Assembly: GCF_000828055.2 (NCBI RefSeq)
Contig: NZ_CP010523.2
Location: 4,340,001 to 4,404,000, forward strand
DNA: 64,000 bases
Direction: 5' to 3'
Origin: Klebsiella variicola
GTDB taxonomy: Bacteria > Pseudomonadota > Gammaproteobacteria > Enterobacterales > Enterobacteriaceae
Part shown: one piece after another, positions 36,942 to 46,163 of the stretch
How positions within the stretch are numbered: position 1 is the first letter of the stretch
How the letters are laid out: the number at the start of each line of letters is the position of its first letter
Translations under genes and position numbers: made by a program
Notes under the pieces: generated by a model
What the model saw: the letters and a program-made list of their open reading frames with translations, nothing else
What the model was told of the DNA's origin: nothing
Databases searched by the model: none

Positions 36942-37811
36942 TCAGCCGGCGCGGACCTTCGCGGTGCGGAACACCAGCACGATCCCACCGATGATCGCCA
37001 CCATACCGACCATCGCCGCCGCCGGCAGCCGGTTGCCCAGCAGCAGATAATCCAGTAGCGCCGTGATCACTGGCACCAGATAAAAGAGGCTGGTGACATT
37101 GACAATATTTCCCGCGCTCAGCAGACGATACAGCAGCAGCTGGGCGACCACCGAAATCAGCAGCCCGAGAAACAGCACCGGAATAATCAACCCGGCGTTA
37201 ACAGTAAACTGGAAGCCGCTGACCGGGGCAATCAGCAGGCACAGCCCCAGACTGACGGCGTACTGCAGCGGCAGGACATCCGCCGGCGCCTGACGGCTGC
37301 GCTTTTGCCACAGCGCGCCAAAGGTCATCAGCAGCAGAGCCGCCAGCGCAAACAGGATCCCCACCATCGCCATCGGCGAGGCCGCCAGGCTGCGCCACAC
37401 CAGCAGCACCAGCCCCGCCAGGGCAATCAGCAGCCCTGACAGCCGCCGCCCCTGCAGGCGACGCTCCACCACGCAAAGCGTAAGGATGGGCTGGATCCCC
37501 ATGATGGTGGCGATAAGTCCCGGCGTCACACCGTTAGCCATCGCCTCGAAGTAACAGACCGAATAGCCGCCAATCAGCATCAGGCCGGTGGCCGCTGTCT
37601 GCAGGCGGGTGCCCGGCGCGGGTAGCCAGCGCCGACGGACGATGGCCAGCGGCGCCAGCGCGACCAGGGCAATCAGAAAACGAAAGACCAGCAGCGCCAT
37701 CGGCGAAGCGTTGTCCAGTCCCCAGCGGGTGAAGATGGCCGCGCTGCCCCACAGCAGCACAAAAATGGCCGTTGTCGCCTGCGAGGCGAGCAGAGAATAG
37801 CGAACGTGCAT
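36942..37811 (-). CDS. EamA/DMT-family transporter
   Basis: 289 residues from the ATG at 37811, chosen because a GGAGC lies about 8 bp before it; an ATG eight codons earlier is open but lacks this. Ten hydrophobic helices arranged as two EamA repeats, with LLWGSAAIFTRWGLDNASPMA-type helix 1 and GNIVNVTSLFYLVPVITALLDY in the second repeat. Drug/metabolite exporters of this family expel amino acids or other metabolites; the substrate is not identifiable. Confidence 0.85.
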   Translation of the reverse strand: MHVRYSLLASQATTAIFVLLWGSAAIFTRWGLDNASPMALLVFRFLIALVALAPLAIVRRRWLPAPGTRLQTAATGLMLIGGYSVCYFEAMANGVTPGLIATIMGIQPILTLCVVERRLQGRRLSGLLIALAGLVLLVWRSLAASPMAMVGILFALAALLLMTFGALWQKRSRQAPADVLPLQYAVSLGLCLLIAPVSGFQFTVNAGLIIPVLFLGLLISVVAQLLLYRLLSAGNIVNVTSLFYLVPVITALLDYLLLGNRLPAAAMVGMVAIIGGIVLVFRTAKVRAG

Positions 37812-38222
37812 AGCATGCTCCAGAACGTCAAACACAAGGTATCAAGCGTCATACCGGCAGGTAAGCGCCTGCTAAAGACGGCGTTAAGCGTCGAAAACAA
37901 CCCGGTCTGGAGGGGGAGGCGGTGGGCAGAGCGTGGTGAAGCAATGATGAAGCGCAGACGTCATCCACCCCGCGTCGAAAGCGGCGCCGGGCAAAGTCTC
38001 ACCAGAGATGGCGTAATGCGTCATGGAATGCCTCGTGAAATGTTTAATCAGAATCCTGGCACAGGCCGTTCGGAAGTGACAACTGCCTTTTATGGGTGAT
38101 CTCTCGACTGGTTGTTTATTTTTAATCGTAAATAAACGTAAAGGCGGCCTCGGCTTATTCAGCCGTTCTTTTTAATCGGCTATAAAACAAAGCAGTCTGC
38201 TTGCTACTTCGAAAATAACGAT
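37812..38222. other. spacer between EamA gene and NlpC/P60 gene
   Basis: 411 bp with divergent promoters expected at both ends. A dyad GTTTATTT/AAATAAAC (38114-38137) lies about 85 bp before the NlpC/P60 gene and could be an operator. No gene is supported here. Confidence 0.5.
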
Positions 38223-38789
38223 ATGAAGCCAAAACTGACGCATGCTCTCTTTTTAATTCCTTTTTTGTTGTTGGCAGGATGCTCCTCCTCACCGAAACAG
38301 GCAAAGAACACAAAATCTCATGCGGATATGACCATTGACGGCGGATCGGACGATCTGATCCCGGTGGTGGCGGCCCTGCATGATCAGATGCACACCTGGC
38401 AGGGAACCCCCTATGAATGGGGCGGTACTGAACAAAGCGGCGTCGACTGCTCGGGTTTCGTCTGGCGCACGTTGAAGGATCGCTTTAACCTGCCGATGGA
38501 GCGGATCACCACCCGCGAGCTGTTGCACATGGGCGTGCGGGTCAATAAACGCGATTTACGTCCCGGCGATCTGGTTTTCTTCCGCACCCGGGCCGGGATG
38601 CACGTTGGCTTTTACGATACCGATCATAATTTCCTTCACGCCTCGAGCAGCCAGGGCGTGATGCGCTCTTCGCTGGACAACCCTTACTGGGAATCGGCGT
38701 TCTATCAGGCGCGTCGTCTGCCGAAGGAGTATAACGCGCAGATCACCATGAACAGCGACACCCTGCATCTGGCGAAGAATCGCCGCTAA
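38223..38789 (+). CDS. NlpC/P60-family lipoprotein, probable peptidoglycan endopeptidase
   Basis: 188 residues. A lipoprotein signal ends in a lipobox LLAGC with the lipidated cysteine at residue 20. The NlpC/P60 catalytic domain follows: nucleophile Cys in VDCSGFVWRTL, His in MHVGFYDTD and a further His in FLHASSSQGV. The core closely resembles E. coli NlpC and YafL; the C-terminal tail after RARRLPKEY-like is extra. Expected to cut peptidoglycan cross-peptide bonds from the outer or inner membrane surface. Its stop codon runs into the phoE terminator hairpin. Confidence 0.9.
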   Translation: MKPKLTHALFLIPFLLLAGCSSSPKQAKNTKSHADMTIDGGSDDLIPVVAALHDQMHTWQGTPYEWGGTEQSGVDCSGFVWRTLKDRFNLPMERITTRELLHMGVRVNKRDLRPGDLVFFRTRAGMHVGFYDTDHNFLHASSSQGVMRSSLDNPYWESAFYQARRLPKEYNAQITMNSDTLHLAKNRR

Positions 38790-38815
38790 AAAAAAGCCGC
38801 AGCCAGGGCTGCGGC
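38788..38815 (-). terminator. phoE intrinsic terminator
   Basis: Perfect 9-bp stem GCCGCAGCC/GGCTGCGGC with a two-base loop, followed on the minus strand by eight T. It ends phoE and overlaps the stop codon of the convergent NlpC/P60 gene. Confidence 0.9.
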
Positions 38816-38833
38816 GGGTGGTTCTGCGGTCAA

Positions 38834-39886
38834 TCAGAACTGGTAGGTCATACCCAGCGCGACGATGTCGTCATCGTTGATGCCGAGTTTGTTATCGCTT
38901 TTCAGCTGGTTGATTTTGTAATCCACGAAGGCGTTCATGTTTTTGTTGAAGTAGTAGGTCAGGCCCACGTCAATGTAGTTAACCAGATCTTCGCTACCCA
39001 CCCCTTCGATATCCTTCCCTTTCGACAGCACATAGCCGAGGGACGGACGCAGACCGAAGTCGAACTGATACTGCGCCACCGCTTCAAAGTTCTGCGCTTT
39101 GTTGGCAAAACCGCCGCTGATCGGGGTCATTTTGCGGGTCTCAGAATACATGGTCGCCAGGTAGATATTGTTGGCGTCATATTTCAGGCCGGTCGCCCAG
39201 GCTTCCGCTTTCGAACCCTGGCCGCGGGCCAGCAGGTTCTGATCGTTGGTACGGTCGGAGCTGGTGTAGGCCGCGCTGACGGCGAAGTCGCTGCCGCCGA
39301 AATCATAGCTTAATGAGGTGCCAACGCCGTCGCCGTTCTGTTTCTTCGCTTCACGGCCTTCGTTTTTACCCTGGTACTGCAGGGTCATATCCAGACCATC
39401 CACCAGACCGAAGAAATCGGTATTGCGGTAGGTCGCCAGGCCGCTGGCGCGTTTGGTCATAAAGTTATCGGTCTGGGCAGAGGAATCGCCGCCGAATTCC
39501 GGGAACATATCGGTCCAGGCTTCCACGTCGTACAGGGCGCCAAGGTTACGACCGTAATCGAAGGAGCCGTAGTTCTTCAGCTTCACCCCGGCGAATGCCA
39601 GACGGGTTTTCTGGCTCGAGTCGCTCTCGGTTTTGTTGCCCGAGAATTCAGATTCCCAACGGCCATAGCCGGTCAGGTCGTCGTTAATCTGCGTTTCGCC
39701 TTTAATACCGAAACGCACGTAAGTCTGATCGCCATCTTTGCTGTCATAATCGCTGAAGTAGTGCATGGCTTTGATCTTGCCGTACACATCCAGTTTGTTC
39801 GCGTTCTTGTTATAAACTTCCGCTGCCTGCGTCGCTGTTGAAGCCACAAAGCTCATCATCATTAATGCCAGAGTACTCTTTTTCAT
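38834..39886 (-). CDS. phoE: phosphoporin PhoE
   Basis: 350 residues. Trimeric 16-strand outer-membrane porin made under phosphate starvation, favouring anions such as phosphate and phosphonates. Signal peptide [21 protein letters not shown], mature start [25 protein letters not shown], terminal phenylalanine in MTYQF. The neighbourhood (divergent proBA, thrW beyond) matches E. coli phoE rather than ompC or ompF. Two Pho boxes lie upstream. Confidence 0.96.
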   Translation of the reverse strand: MKKSTLALMMMSFVASTATQAAEVYNKNANKLDVYGKIKAMHYFSDYDSKDGDQTYVRFGIKGETQINDDLTGYGRWESEFSGNKTESDSSQKTRLAFAGVKLKNYGSFDYGRNLGALYDVEAWTDMFPEFGGDSSAQTDNFMTKRASGLATYRNTDFFGLVDGLDMTLQYQGKNEGREAKKQNGDGVGTSLSYDFGGSDFAVSAAYTSSDRTNDQNLLARGQGSKAEAWATGLKYDANNIYLATMYSETRKMTPISGGFANKAQNFEAVAQYQFDFGLRPSLGYVLSKGKDIEGVGSEDLVNYIDVGLTYYFNKNMNAFVDYKINQLKSDNKLGINDDDIVALGMTYQF

Positions 39887-39972
39887 TATTCAGTCCTGGT
39901 GATTTATTTATACGCGCTATTCAATTGCGGGCGCTCGCCCATCAAAAACAGGAGGTTTTTTAACGCCGGGAG

Positions 39973-39990
39973 ATTAAATATTTATGACAA
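39973..39990 (-). promoter_or_regulatory. Pho box of phoE
   Basis: On the minus strand TTGTCAT-AAAT-ATTTAAT: the first heptamer matches CTGTCAT at 6/7 and the second is weaker. The region down to the ATG aligns well with the E. coli phoE promoter as I recall it. Confidence 0.7.
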
Positions 39991-40027
39991 GGTGGAACTT
40001 TTTATAAAAAAGAGTATTTAAATGTAT

Positions 40028-40045
40028 CTGACATATTTTTGTCAC
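40028..40045 (+). promoter_or_regulatory. second, inverted Pho box between phoE and proB
   Basis: CTGACAT-ATTT-TTGTCAC matches the Pho box at 12 of 14 heptamer positions and points away from phoE, toward proB. An upstream inverted Pho box that boosts phoE has been described for E. coli; here it could also affect proBA. Confidence 0.65.
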
Positions 40046-40175
40046 ATCCCCTCTCCAGAATGCCCGATCCCGCGCAATAAAATGGCGCGCCCGCCGCCCC
40101 GGGTGTTGGCAAGCGGGCCGACTCCTGCTACAACATCAGCTCGATATCGATATTCCTTTTGAACGGCAGAGAATC

Positions 40176-41279
40176 ATGAGTGAAAGCCAGACGCTGGTGG
40201 TAAAACTGGGCACCAGTGTTTTAACAGGCGGGTCCCGCCGCCTGAACCGCGCCCATATCGTTGAGCTCGTGCGCCAGTGCGCACAGCTGCACGCCATGGG
40301 ACACCGTATTGTCATCGTGACCTCCGGGGCCATTGCCGCCGGGCGCGAGCACCTTGGTTACCCGGAACTGCCCGCCACCATCGCCTCCAAGCAGCTGCTG
40401 GCGGCGGTGGGACAAAGCCGTCTGATCCAGCTGTGGGAACAGCTGTTTTCTATCTATGGCATTCACGTTGGCCAGATGCTGCTGACCCGCGCCGACATGG
40501 AAGACAGAGAACGGTTCCTCAACGCCCGCGACACTCTGCGCGCGCTGCTGGATAACAGCATCGTCCCGGTCATTAACGAAAACGACGCCGTCGCCACCGC
40601 GGAAATCAAAGTGGGCGATAACGACAATCTCTCCGCACTGGCCGCGATCCTCGCCGGGGCGGATAAGCTGCTGCTGTTAACCGACCAGCCAGGCCTGTTC
40701 ACCGCCGACCCGCGTAGCAACCCGCAGGCGGAGCTGATTAAAGACGTCTACGGCATCGACGACGCGCTGCGCGCCATCGCCGGCGACAGCGTCTCCGGAC
40801 TCGGCACCGGCGGCATGGGCACCAAGCTGCAGGCCGCGGATGTCGCCTGCCGCGCGGGGATTGATACCATTATCGCCGCTGGCAACCGCCCGGACGTCAT
40901 CGGCCATGCGATGGAAGGCCTGCCGGTAGGCACCTGCTTCCACGCTCAGGAGTCTCCGCTGGAGAACCGTAAGCGCTGGATCTTCGGCGCCCCGCCGGCC
41001 GGTGAACTGACCGTCGATGCGGGCGCGACTCAGGCGATCCTCGAAAGAGGCAGCTCGCTGTTGCCAAAAGGCATCAAAATCGTCAGCGGCAACTTCTCCC
41101 GCGGCGAAGTGATCCGCATCCGTAATAGCGAAGGACGCGATATCGCTCACGGCGTCAGCCGCTACAACAGCGATGCGCTGCGCCTTATCGCCGGCCAGCA
41201 CTCGCAGCAAATCGATGCCATTCTGGGCTATGAATACGGCCCGGTGGCCGTCCACCGCGATGATATGATCATCCGTTAA
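40176..41279 (+). CDS. proB: glutamate 5-kinase
   Basis: 367 residues, standard length. Phosphorylates glutamate in the first committed step of proline synthesis; feedback-inhibited by proline. The amino-acid kinase domain occupies the first ~255 residues ([53 protein letters not shown]) and the PUA domain the last ~90. Lies 10 bp upstream of proA with a GGAG ribosome binding site for proA between them. Confidence 0.98.
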   Translation: MSESQTLVVKLGTSVLTGGSRRLNRAHIVELVRQCAQLHAMGHRIVIVTSGAIAAGREHLGYPELPATIASKQLLAAVGQSRLIQLWEQLFSIYGIHVGQMLLTRADMEDRERFLNARDTLRALLDNSIVPVINENDAVATAEIKVGDNDNLSALAAILAGADKLLLLTDQPGLFTADPRSNPQAELIKDVYGIDDALRAIAGDSVSGLGTGGMGTKLQAADVACRAGIDTIIAAGNRPDVIGHAMEGLPVGTCFHAQESPLENRKRWIFGAPPAGELTVDAGATQAILERGSSLLPKGIKIVSGNFSRGEVIRIRNSEGRDIAHGVSRYNSDALRLIAGQHSQQIDAILGYEYGPVAVHRDDMIIR

Positions 41280-41289
41280 GGAGCTGAAA

Positions 41290-42543
41290 ATGCTGGAACA
41301 AATGGGCATTGCCGCCAAAGCGGCCTCCTGGCAGCTGGCGTTACTCTCCAGCCGGGAAAAGAACCAGGTACTGGAAAAGATCGCCGATTATCTGGAAGCG
41401 CAGACCGACGATATTCTGCGCGCCAACGCGGAAGATTTAGCCGAAGCTCGCGCCAATGGCCTGAGTGAAGCGATGCTTGATCGCCTCGCGCTGACCCCGG
41501 CGCGTCTGAGCGGCATCGCCAACGATGTGCGCCAGGTGTGCAATCTGGCCGATCCGGTCGGCCAGGTGATCGACGGCGGGCTGCTGGACAGCGGTCTGCG
41601 TATTGAACGTCGCCGCGTCCCGCTGGGGGTGATTGGCGTGATTTATGAAGCGCGACCCAACGTGACGGTCGACGTCGCCTCCCTGTGTCTGAAAACCGGC
41701 AACGCAGCGATCCTGCGCGGCGGGAAAGAGACCTGGCGCACCAACGCCGCCACGGTGAAGGTGATCCAGCAGGCGCTGCAGGAGTGCGGTCTGCCGGCCG
41801 CCGCGGTACAGGCCATTGAGAGCCCGGATCGCGCGCTGGTGGGCGAAATGCTGAAGATGGATAAATACATCGATATGCTGATCCCCCGCGGCGGCGCTGG
41901 CCTGCACAAGCTGTGCCGCGAGCAGTCAACGATCCCGGTGATCACCGGCGGGATTGGCGTGTGCCATATCTTCGTTGATGAAACCGCCGAGATCGCCCCT
42001 GCGCTGAAGATCATCGTCAACGCCAAGACCCAGCGGCCGAGCACCTGCAATACCGTGGAAACGCTGCTGGTACACCGCAACATCGCCGACACCTTCCTGC
42101 CGGCGTTGAGCAAGCAGATGGCCGAGAGCGGCGTCACCCTGCACGCCGCCCCTTCCGCCCTGCCCGCGCTGCAAAACGGCCCTGCGAAGGTCGAGCCGGT
42201 GAAAGCGGAGCAGTATGACGACGAGTATCTGTCGCTGGATCTGAACGTCAAAGTGGTGGCCGATATGGATGAGGCTATCGCCCATATTCGGGAACATGGC
42301 ACCCAGCACTCCGACGCCATCCTGACCCGCACCTTGCGTAACGCCAACCGCTTTATCAATGAAGTGGACTCTTCCGCCGTCTACGTGAACGCCTCCACGC
42401 GCTTCACCGACGGCGGCCAGTTCGGCCTTGGCGCGGAAGTGGCTGTCAGCACCCAGAAGCTACACGCCCGCGGCCCGATGGGGCTGGAAGCGTTAACCAC
42501 CTATAAGTGGATTGGTTTCGGCGACGATACCATTCGTGCGTAA
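41290..42543 (+). CDS. proA: gamma-glutamyl phosphate reductase
   Basis: 417 residues, standard length. NADPH-dependent reduction of glutamyl phosphate to glutamate semialdehyde, the second step of proline synthesis. ALDH-fold protein with [16 protein letters not shown], the AAILRGGKE loop and the catalytic cysteine in [13 protein letters not shown]. Followed by a long inverted repeat and then thrW. Confidence 0.98.
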   Translation: MLEQMGIAAKAASWQLALLSSREKNQVLEKIADYLEAQTDDILRANAEDLAEARANGLSEAMLDRLALTPARLSGIANDVRQVCNLADPVGQVIDGGLLDSGLRIERRRVPLGVIGVIYEARPNVTVDVASLCLKTGNAAILRGGKETWRTNAATVKVIQQALQECGLPAAAVQAIESPDRALVGEMLKMDKYIDMLIPRGGAGLHKLCREQSTIPVITGGIGVCHIFVDETAEIAPALKIIVNAKTQRPSTCNTVETLLVHRNIADTFLPALSKQMAESGVTLHAAPSALPALQNGPAKVEPVKAEQYDDEYLSLDLNVKVVADMDEAIAHIREHGTQHSDAILTRTLRNANRFINEVDSSAVYVNASTRFTDGGQFGLGAEVAVSTQKLHARGPMGLEALTTYKWIGFGDDTIRA

Positions 42544-42551
42544 ATGAGAAC

Positions 42552-42602
42552 GGGCGATGCAAAAATAGGCAGTTGATTCCACTGGCTATTGACGCATCGC
42601 CC
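42552..42602 (+). terminator. hairpin downstream of proA
   Basis: GGGCGATGC (42552-42560) pairs with GCATCGCCC (42594-42602), and AATAGGCAG with CTGGCTATT inside it with one mismatch, giving an extended hairpin between proA and thrW. Confidence 0.7.
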
Positions 42603-42656
42603 GCTAAGTTCTAACCTTTTGCCTCGTGATTCACGCTCGTGAACACCTCTTGCAGG

Positions 42657-42732
42657 GCCGATATAGCTCAGTTGGTAGAGCAGCGCATTCGTAATGCGAA
42701 GGTCGTAGGTTCGACTCCTATTATCGGCACCA
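42657..42732 (+). tRNA. thrW: tRNA-Thr (anticodon CGT)
   Basis: 76 nt cloverleaf with encoded CCA. The acceptor stem GCCGATA pairs with TATCGGC, the D-arm is AGCTCAGTTGGTAGAGC, the anticodon loop TTCGTAA carries CGT, and the T-arm is GTAGGTTCGACTCCTAT. Position after proBA identifies it as thrW, a known insertion point for elements in enterobacteria. The right side changes to accessory gene content. Confidence 0.97.
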
Positions 42733-42775
42733 TTTCAATCAAAAAGTTACATAAGCCACTGTCTTTAAAAACCTG

Positions 42776-42864
42776 TTTGGGGTTACGCCTGGGTTACTTT
42801 TTCCCCCGCAACCAACGCACTTAAGCTCACTGTTCTTATCGCTGAACCAGGGCATCAAAACTGC
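42776..42864. repeat. left copy of an imperfect direct repeat flanking the sulfur cassette
   Basis: The segment GGTTACGCCTGGGTTAC ... CTTATCGCTGAACCAGGGCATC-AAAACTGCC closely resembles 52203-52287. It starts about 45 bp after thrW. The copies lie about 9.4 kb apart and in the same orientation. Confidence 0.7.
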
Positions 42865-43448
42865 CATACACTGTTCTGGATAGAGACCCCCACGATGCGA
42901 TGTTTAAAAGACTGTAGCTTCGATATGAAGTGTCTTATGGCATGCATACGCTTTTATATATCCAGCCTGAAAAAATATTTTTTATAAAATATCAATAAAT
43001 TAATAGCATTTCATTTCTTAAAAAAACGTTAAACATGTTTAGAATTGTTAAGGTTAAAATCGAGTTTTTATCACAGGAACGCTCTCTCTTGTATCTAACA
43101 GAAGAGTTAGGGTTTCGAAGAGGTTTATTGCCTGATCAGGTTTCAGAGGGACCGCCAGAAAGCCGGTCCTGTAAGAGAGTCATTTCAGCTCCAGCGCTGT
43201 TATAACATGGTAATAGCCTCCTGTGTTTAGAGCGCCGTTGCTTACACAAAGCGGATAGTTCGGGGTCAGTCCAGCAGGCTTGCCGGGCTATATCTGTGGG
43301 AAGGTACAGCCTCGAGTTCAGATGCGTACGCCGCAAGGTGGCTGGGCTGACCCAATCCATGCAAGCACCGTCCCTGATTTCCATGCCGATGGGCTGGTAC
43401 GCTACGGCATGCCGAGAACATTCGCCCTCGGCAGAGGGTTAAGGGCGA
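42865..43448. other. gene-poor stretch at the left end of the cassette
   Basis: About 580 bp. The first 250 bp are AT-rich and without features. An 82-codon minus-strand frame at 43136-43384 has no similarity that I recognise. The plus strand of 43320-43457 also reads open (RTPQGGWADPIHAST...), suggesting a gene remnant, but I cannot name it. Confidence 0.4.
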
Positions 43449-44192
43449 TCAGGCGCTAACCGTATGGATAAAATACCTGGCCAGCCAGTCCATCAAAAAG
43501 CCGATCGCGCCAATAGTCACAATCACCGCCATCAGGGCGGAATAATCCAGCCGGTCGCGAGCATCAAGAATGGCATAGCCCAGCCCTGAGCTGACCCCCA
43601 ACATTTCACAAGGCACCAGCACAATCCACAGGATGCCGATGGCCAGCCGGACGCCGGTGAGAATATGGGCACGAACACCGGGCAGAATAATATGCCAAAG
43701 CGTTTCCCGGCGCGTCGCGCTCAACGAACGGGCCAGCAGCAGCCAGCCGGGCGGTAGTTGCCTGACGCCGCTGGCGGTATTGAGCAGCACCGGCCACACG
43801 GCGGCAAAGCTAAGCAAGAACCAGATCGGCCGATCGCCGATCCCCAGCAGCATCACGGCGACGGGCATCCACGAGAGCGGCGAGATCATACGCAAAAACT
43901 GCAGAGCCGGCATCGCCAGGAGTTCGCTTGCCGCCGAGCAGCCCATCAGCAAGCCGCACGGGATACCGACGATCAGCGCCAGCCCCAAGCCAACCGCCAC
44001 CCTCGACAAGCTGATGGCAATATTGCGCACCAGCTCCCCCTGGGCAAGCATCTCCTGAAGGCTACGCAAGGCGTTTTCCGGCGCGAATAGCCCGGCCATT
44101 CCGCCGGCAAAGTGAGTGATTGCCCCCCAGATCAGCAGCAGCAGCGCCAGACCGGGCAGCGCCCAGCCAATACGGATTAAAATCGGTTTCAT
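43449..44192 (-). CDS. SsuC-type ABC transporter permease
   Basis: 247 residues, about six helices. Nitrate/sulfonate/taurine-type permease with the coupling loop LLLARSLSATRRETLWHIILPGVR (residues ~150-173) and the usual LVPCEMLGVSSGLGYAILDARD segment. Last gene of a five-gene minus-strand operon; it overlaps the binding-protein gene by 4 bp. It would form the membrane channel for the unidentified substrate. The family includes sulfonate, taurine, nitrate and thiamine-precursor importers. Confidence 0.88.
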   Translation of the reverse strand: MKPILIRIGWALPGLALLLLIWGAITHFAGGMAGLFAPENALRSLQEMLAQGELVRNIAISLSRVAVGLGLALIVGIPCGLLMGCSAASELLAMPALQFLRMISPLSWMPVAVMLLGIGDRPIWFLLSFAAVWPVLLNTASGVRQLPPGWLLLARSLSATRRETLWHIILPGVRAHILTGVRLAIGILWIVLVPCEMLGVSSGLGYAILDARDRLDYSALMAVIVTIGAIGFLMDWLARYFIHTVSA

Positions 44193-45379
44193 GGCGCGAT
44201 CGTTTCCTCACGGTCAAACGCGCCGTCGGGAAGACCAAACGCGGTCATACCGCCGGCGCGGACGATACTTTGACGCACGAAATCCGACGCTACCAGATCG
44301 GCGGCGACCTGCTGCCCGTTGAGTCGGGCGAGAAAATCGCTATTGCCCTCCATCACCGTCTGCTTTAGCTGGTCGGTGAGCGATGCGAAATAGCTGGCGT
44401 ACGGCCATGGCTGGAAATCAATCCGCTGCTGGTGCCACGCATCGTGGCGGATAGCGCCGTCCTTGTGCCAGCTAGCCTGCATCGCTGGCGTCGGCAGCAG
44501 CACCTGGCGAAGCACGTCGGCGTCGTGTGGGGTATAGCGATGTTCGTCGCTGTGCGACAGCAACTGGGCCGTTTCCGCCCGGTGCTGGCGGATCCACTGC
44601 TGGGCGTTAACCAGCGCGTCAGTCACGCTCTGGCTCCATGCCGGGCGCATGCTGAGATCGCTTTCGTGCATCATGACCACGCAGCAGGCGTGGTTTTGCC
44701 AGACATCGCCGGTAAAGCGCAGGATCCGCCCGACATGGCGTGTTTCGGCTAGCGCGTTAAAGGGCTCAGCGACGATAAAACCCTGAATTTGCCCGGCCGC
44801 CAGCGCGGGCACCATATCCGCGGGTGAAAGTACCAGCAGGCGAACCTGTTTTTTCCCCGGCGCGCTGGTGACTGTCTGCAGCCCGGCGCTGCGCAATATT
44901 TGCTGCAGCACCACGTTGTGTATTGAGTACCAGAAAGGTACGGCGACGGTTTTCCCCTCCAGCTCTTCGACGCGGCTAATTTGCGGCGCTACGGTCAGCG
45001 CCGAACCGTTGGTATGGTTCCAGGCCACCACTTTGGCCGGCAGCTTCGCCTGGTAGCGCGCCCAAATCGTTACCGGCGAAAGCATATGAATCACGTTCAC
45101 ACGGCCGCCGATAAATGCCTCTGTCAGTTGCGACCAGCTGCGGAACATCACCGGACGCTCGGCTTTCACCCCGGCCTTGTCGAACAGGCCCAGCCCGTGC
45201 GCCACCAGCAGCGGCGCCGCGTCGACGATCGGCAGATAGCCGACTCTGACCGGCGCGTCCGGTTCAGCGGCGGCGCGCGCCTGCTGTTGCATTACCAGCG
45301 GTAGTGCGGCTCCAGCGCTCAGCAGCGCGCTCAATTTCAGAAAGTCGCGGCGCGACATCGCATCACACATCAGGCACAT
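44189..45379 (-). CDS. Tat-exported SsuA/NrtA-type substrate-binding protein
   Basis: 396 residues from the ATG at 45379, chosen because GGAG lies 7 bp upstream. The N-terminus has a twin-arginine signal (MSRRDFLKLSALLSAGAALP), unlike TauA/SsuA with Sec signals, and two cysteines (MCLMCDA) precede it. The mature part has the periplasmic NMT1/SsuA fold: VRVGYLPIVDAAPLLVAHGLGLFDKAG, then a GGRVNVIHMLSPV block. Tat export suggests folding or cofactor loading before export. Its ligand is probably an oxyanion or organosulfur compound; this is inference from the transporter family and neighbours. Confidence 0.88.
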   Translation of the reverse strand: MCLMCDAMSRRDFLKLSALLSAGAALPLVMQQQARAAAEPDAPVRVGYLPIVDAAPLLVAHGLGLFDKAGVKAERPVMFRSWSQLTEAFIGGRVNVIHMLSPVTIWARYQAKLPAKVVAWNHTNGSALTVAPQISRVEELEGKTVAVPFWYSIHNVVLQQILRSAGLQTVTSAPGKKQVRLLVLSPADMVPALAAGQIQGFIVAEPFNALAETRHVGRILRFTGDVWQNHACCVVMMHESDLSMRPAWSQSVTDALVNAQQWIRQHRAETAQLLSHSDEHRYTPHDADVLRQVLLPTPAMQASWHKDGAIRHDAWHQQRIDFQPWPYASYFASLTDQLKQTVMEGNSDFLARLNGQQVAADLVASDFVRQSIVRAGGMTAFGLPDGAFDREETIAP

Positions 45380-46163
45380 AGCGTTTCTCCGCATCGGTAT
45401 CCGCGCGCACATCACGCAGTTTCTTCAATATGTCCAGCCGCAGGGCAGCGAGCGCCTCCAGCGCATTATCGCGCGGATGCGGGATCTGTGGGCGCCATTC
45501 GCCCATCAGGCGGCCCGGAGCGCCGCCCAGCAAAATAACCCGGTCCGCCACCAGCAGCGCCTCATCAATATCATGGGTAATCAGCAGCGCCGACATCCGG
45601 TGTTGATTCAGCACGGCGATCAGCAGCCGCTGCATATCATGGCGGGTGACTTCATCCAGCGCGCTAAACGGCTCATCAAGCAGCATCACTTTCGGCCGCC
45701 GCGCCAGACATCGGGCTAGCGCCACGCGCTGTGCCATCCCGCCGGAAAGCTGGGTCGGTAGCTTGCTGAGATGGGTAATCAGACCGACCGACGCAATCGC
45801 CTGCCGCACGCGTTCCTGACGTTCGTGCGCCTCAAGCCGCGGCTGATGGCGGAAATCGAGGCCAAAAGCGACATTCTGTTCCAGAGTGCGCCAGGGCAGC
45901 AGCGTGGGGTCCTGGAAAGCCACCGAAAGGTGGGGATGCGGGCCGTCCAGCGGCTGGCCGAGGTAGTTCACCTCTCCAGCCAGCGGCTTTTCCAGCCCGG
46001 CGAGGATCCGCAGCAGGCTCGACTTCCCGACGCCGCTGGCTCCCACTACGGCGACAATTTCATTTTCCGCCAGCGAAAAGTTGAAATCCTGCAGCAGGCG
46101 GGTCGTTGCCTGCCCGCGGTGATACCCCACCTCAAGGTGGCTGGCATGCAGTAACACGCTCAT
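45363..46163 (-). CDS. SsuB-type ABC transporter ATP-binding protein
   Basis: 266 residues from the ATG at 46163, which overlaps the upstream stop as ATGA; a longer frame to 46232 lies inside the upstream gene. Walker A GASGVGKSS (residues ~39-47), signature LSGGMAQRVALARCL, Walker B VMLLDEPFSALDE and switch ALLITHDIDEA. TauB/SsuB family. It overlaps the start of the binding-protein gene by 17 bp, so the transporter is translationally coupled. Confidence 0.9.
   Translation of the reverse strand: MSVLLHASHLEVGYHRGQATTRLLQDFNFSLAENEIVAVVGASGVGKSSLLRILAGLEKPLAGEVNYLGQPLDGPHPHLSVAFQDPTLLPWRTLEQNVAFGLDFRHQPRLEAHERQERVRQAIASVGLITHLSKLPTQLSGGMAQRVALARCLARRPKVMLLDEPFSALDEVTRHDMQRLLIAVLNQHRMSALLITHDIDEALLVADRVILLGGAPGRLMGEWRPQIPHPRDNALEALAALRLDILKKLRDVRADTDAEKRYVPDV

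Noticed and set aside
37806..38099. 97-codon plus-strand frame
   Set aside because: Covers the divergent promoter region of the EamA gene; no family features.
42657..42732. thrW as attachment site of an integrated prophage or island
   Set aside because: No integrase gene and no duplicated tRNA 3' end were seen in the window; only the looser 85-bp repeats support insertion.
43136..43384. 82-codon minus-strand frame
   Set aside because: No recognisable domain or ribosome binding site, and the opposite strand is equally open; treated as a possible remnant only.
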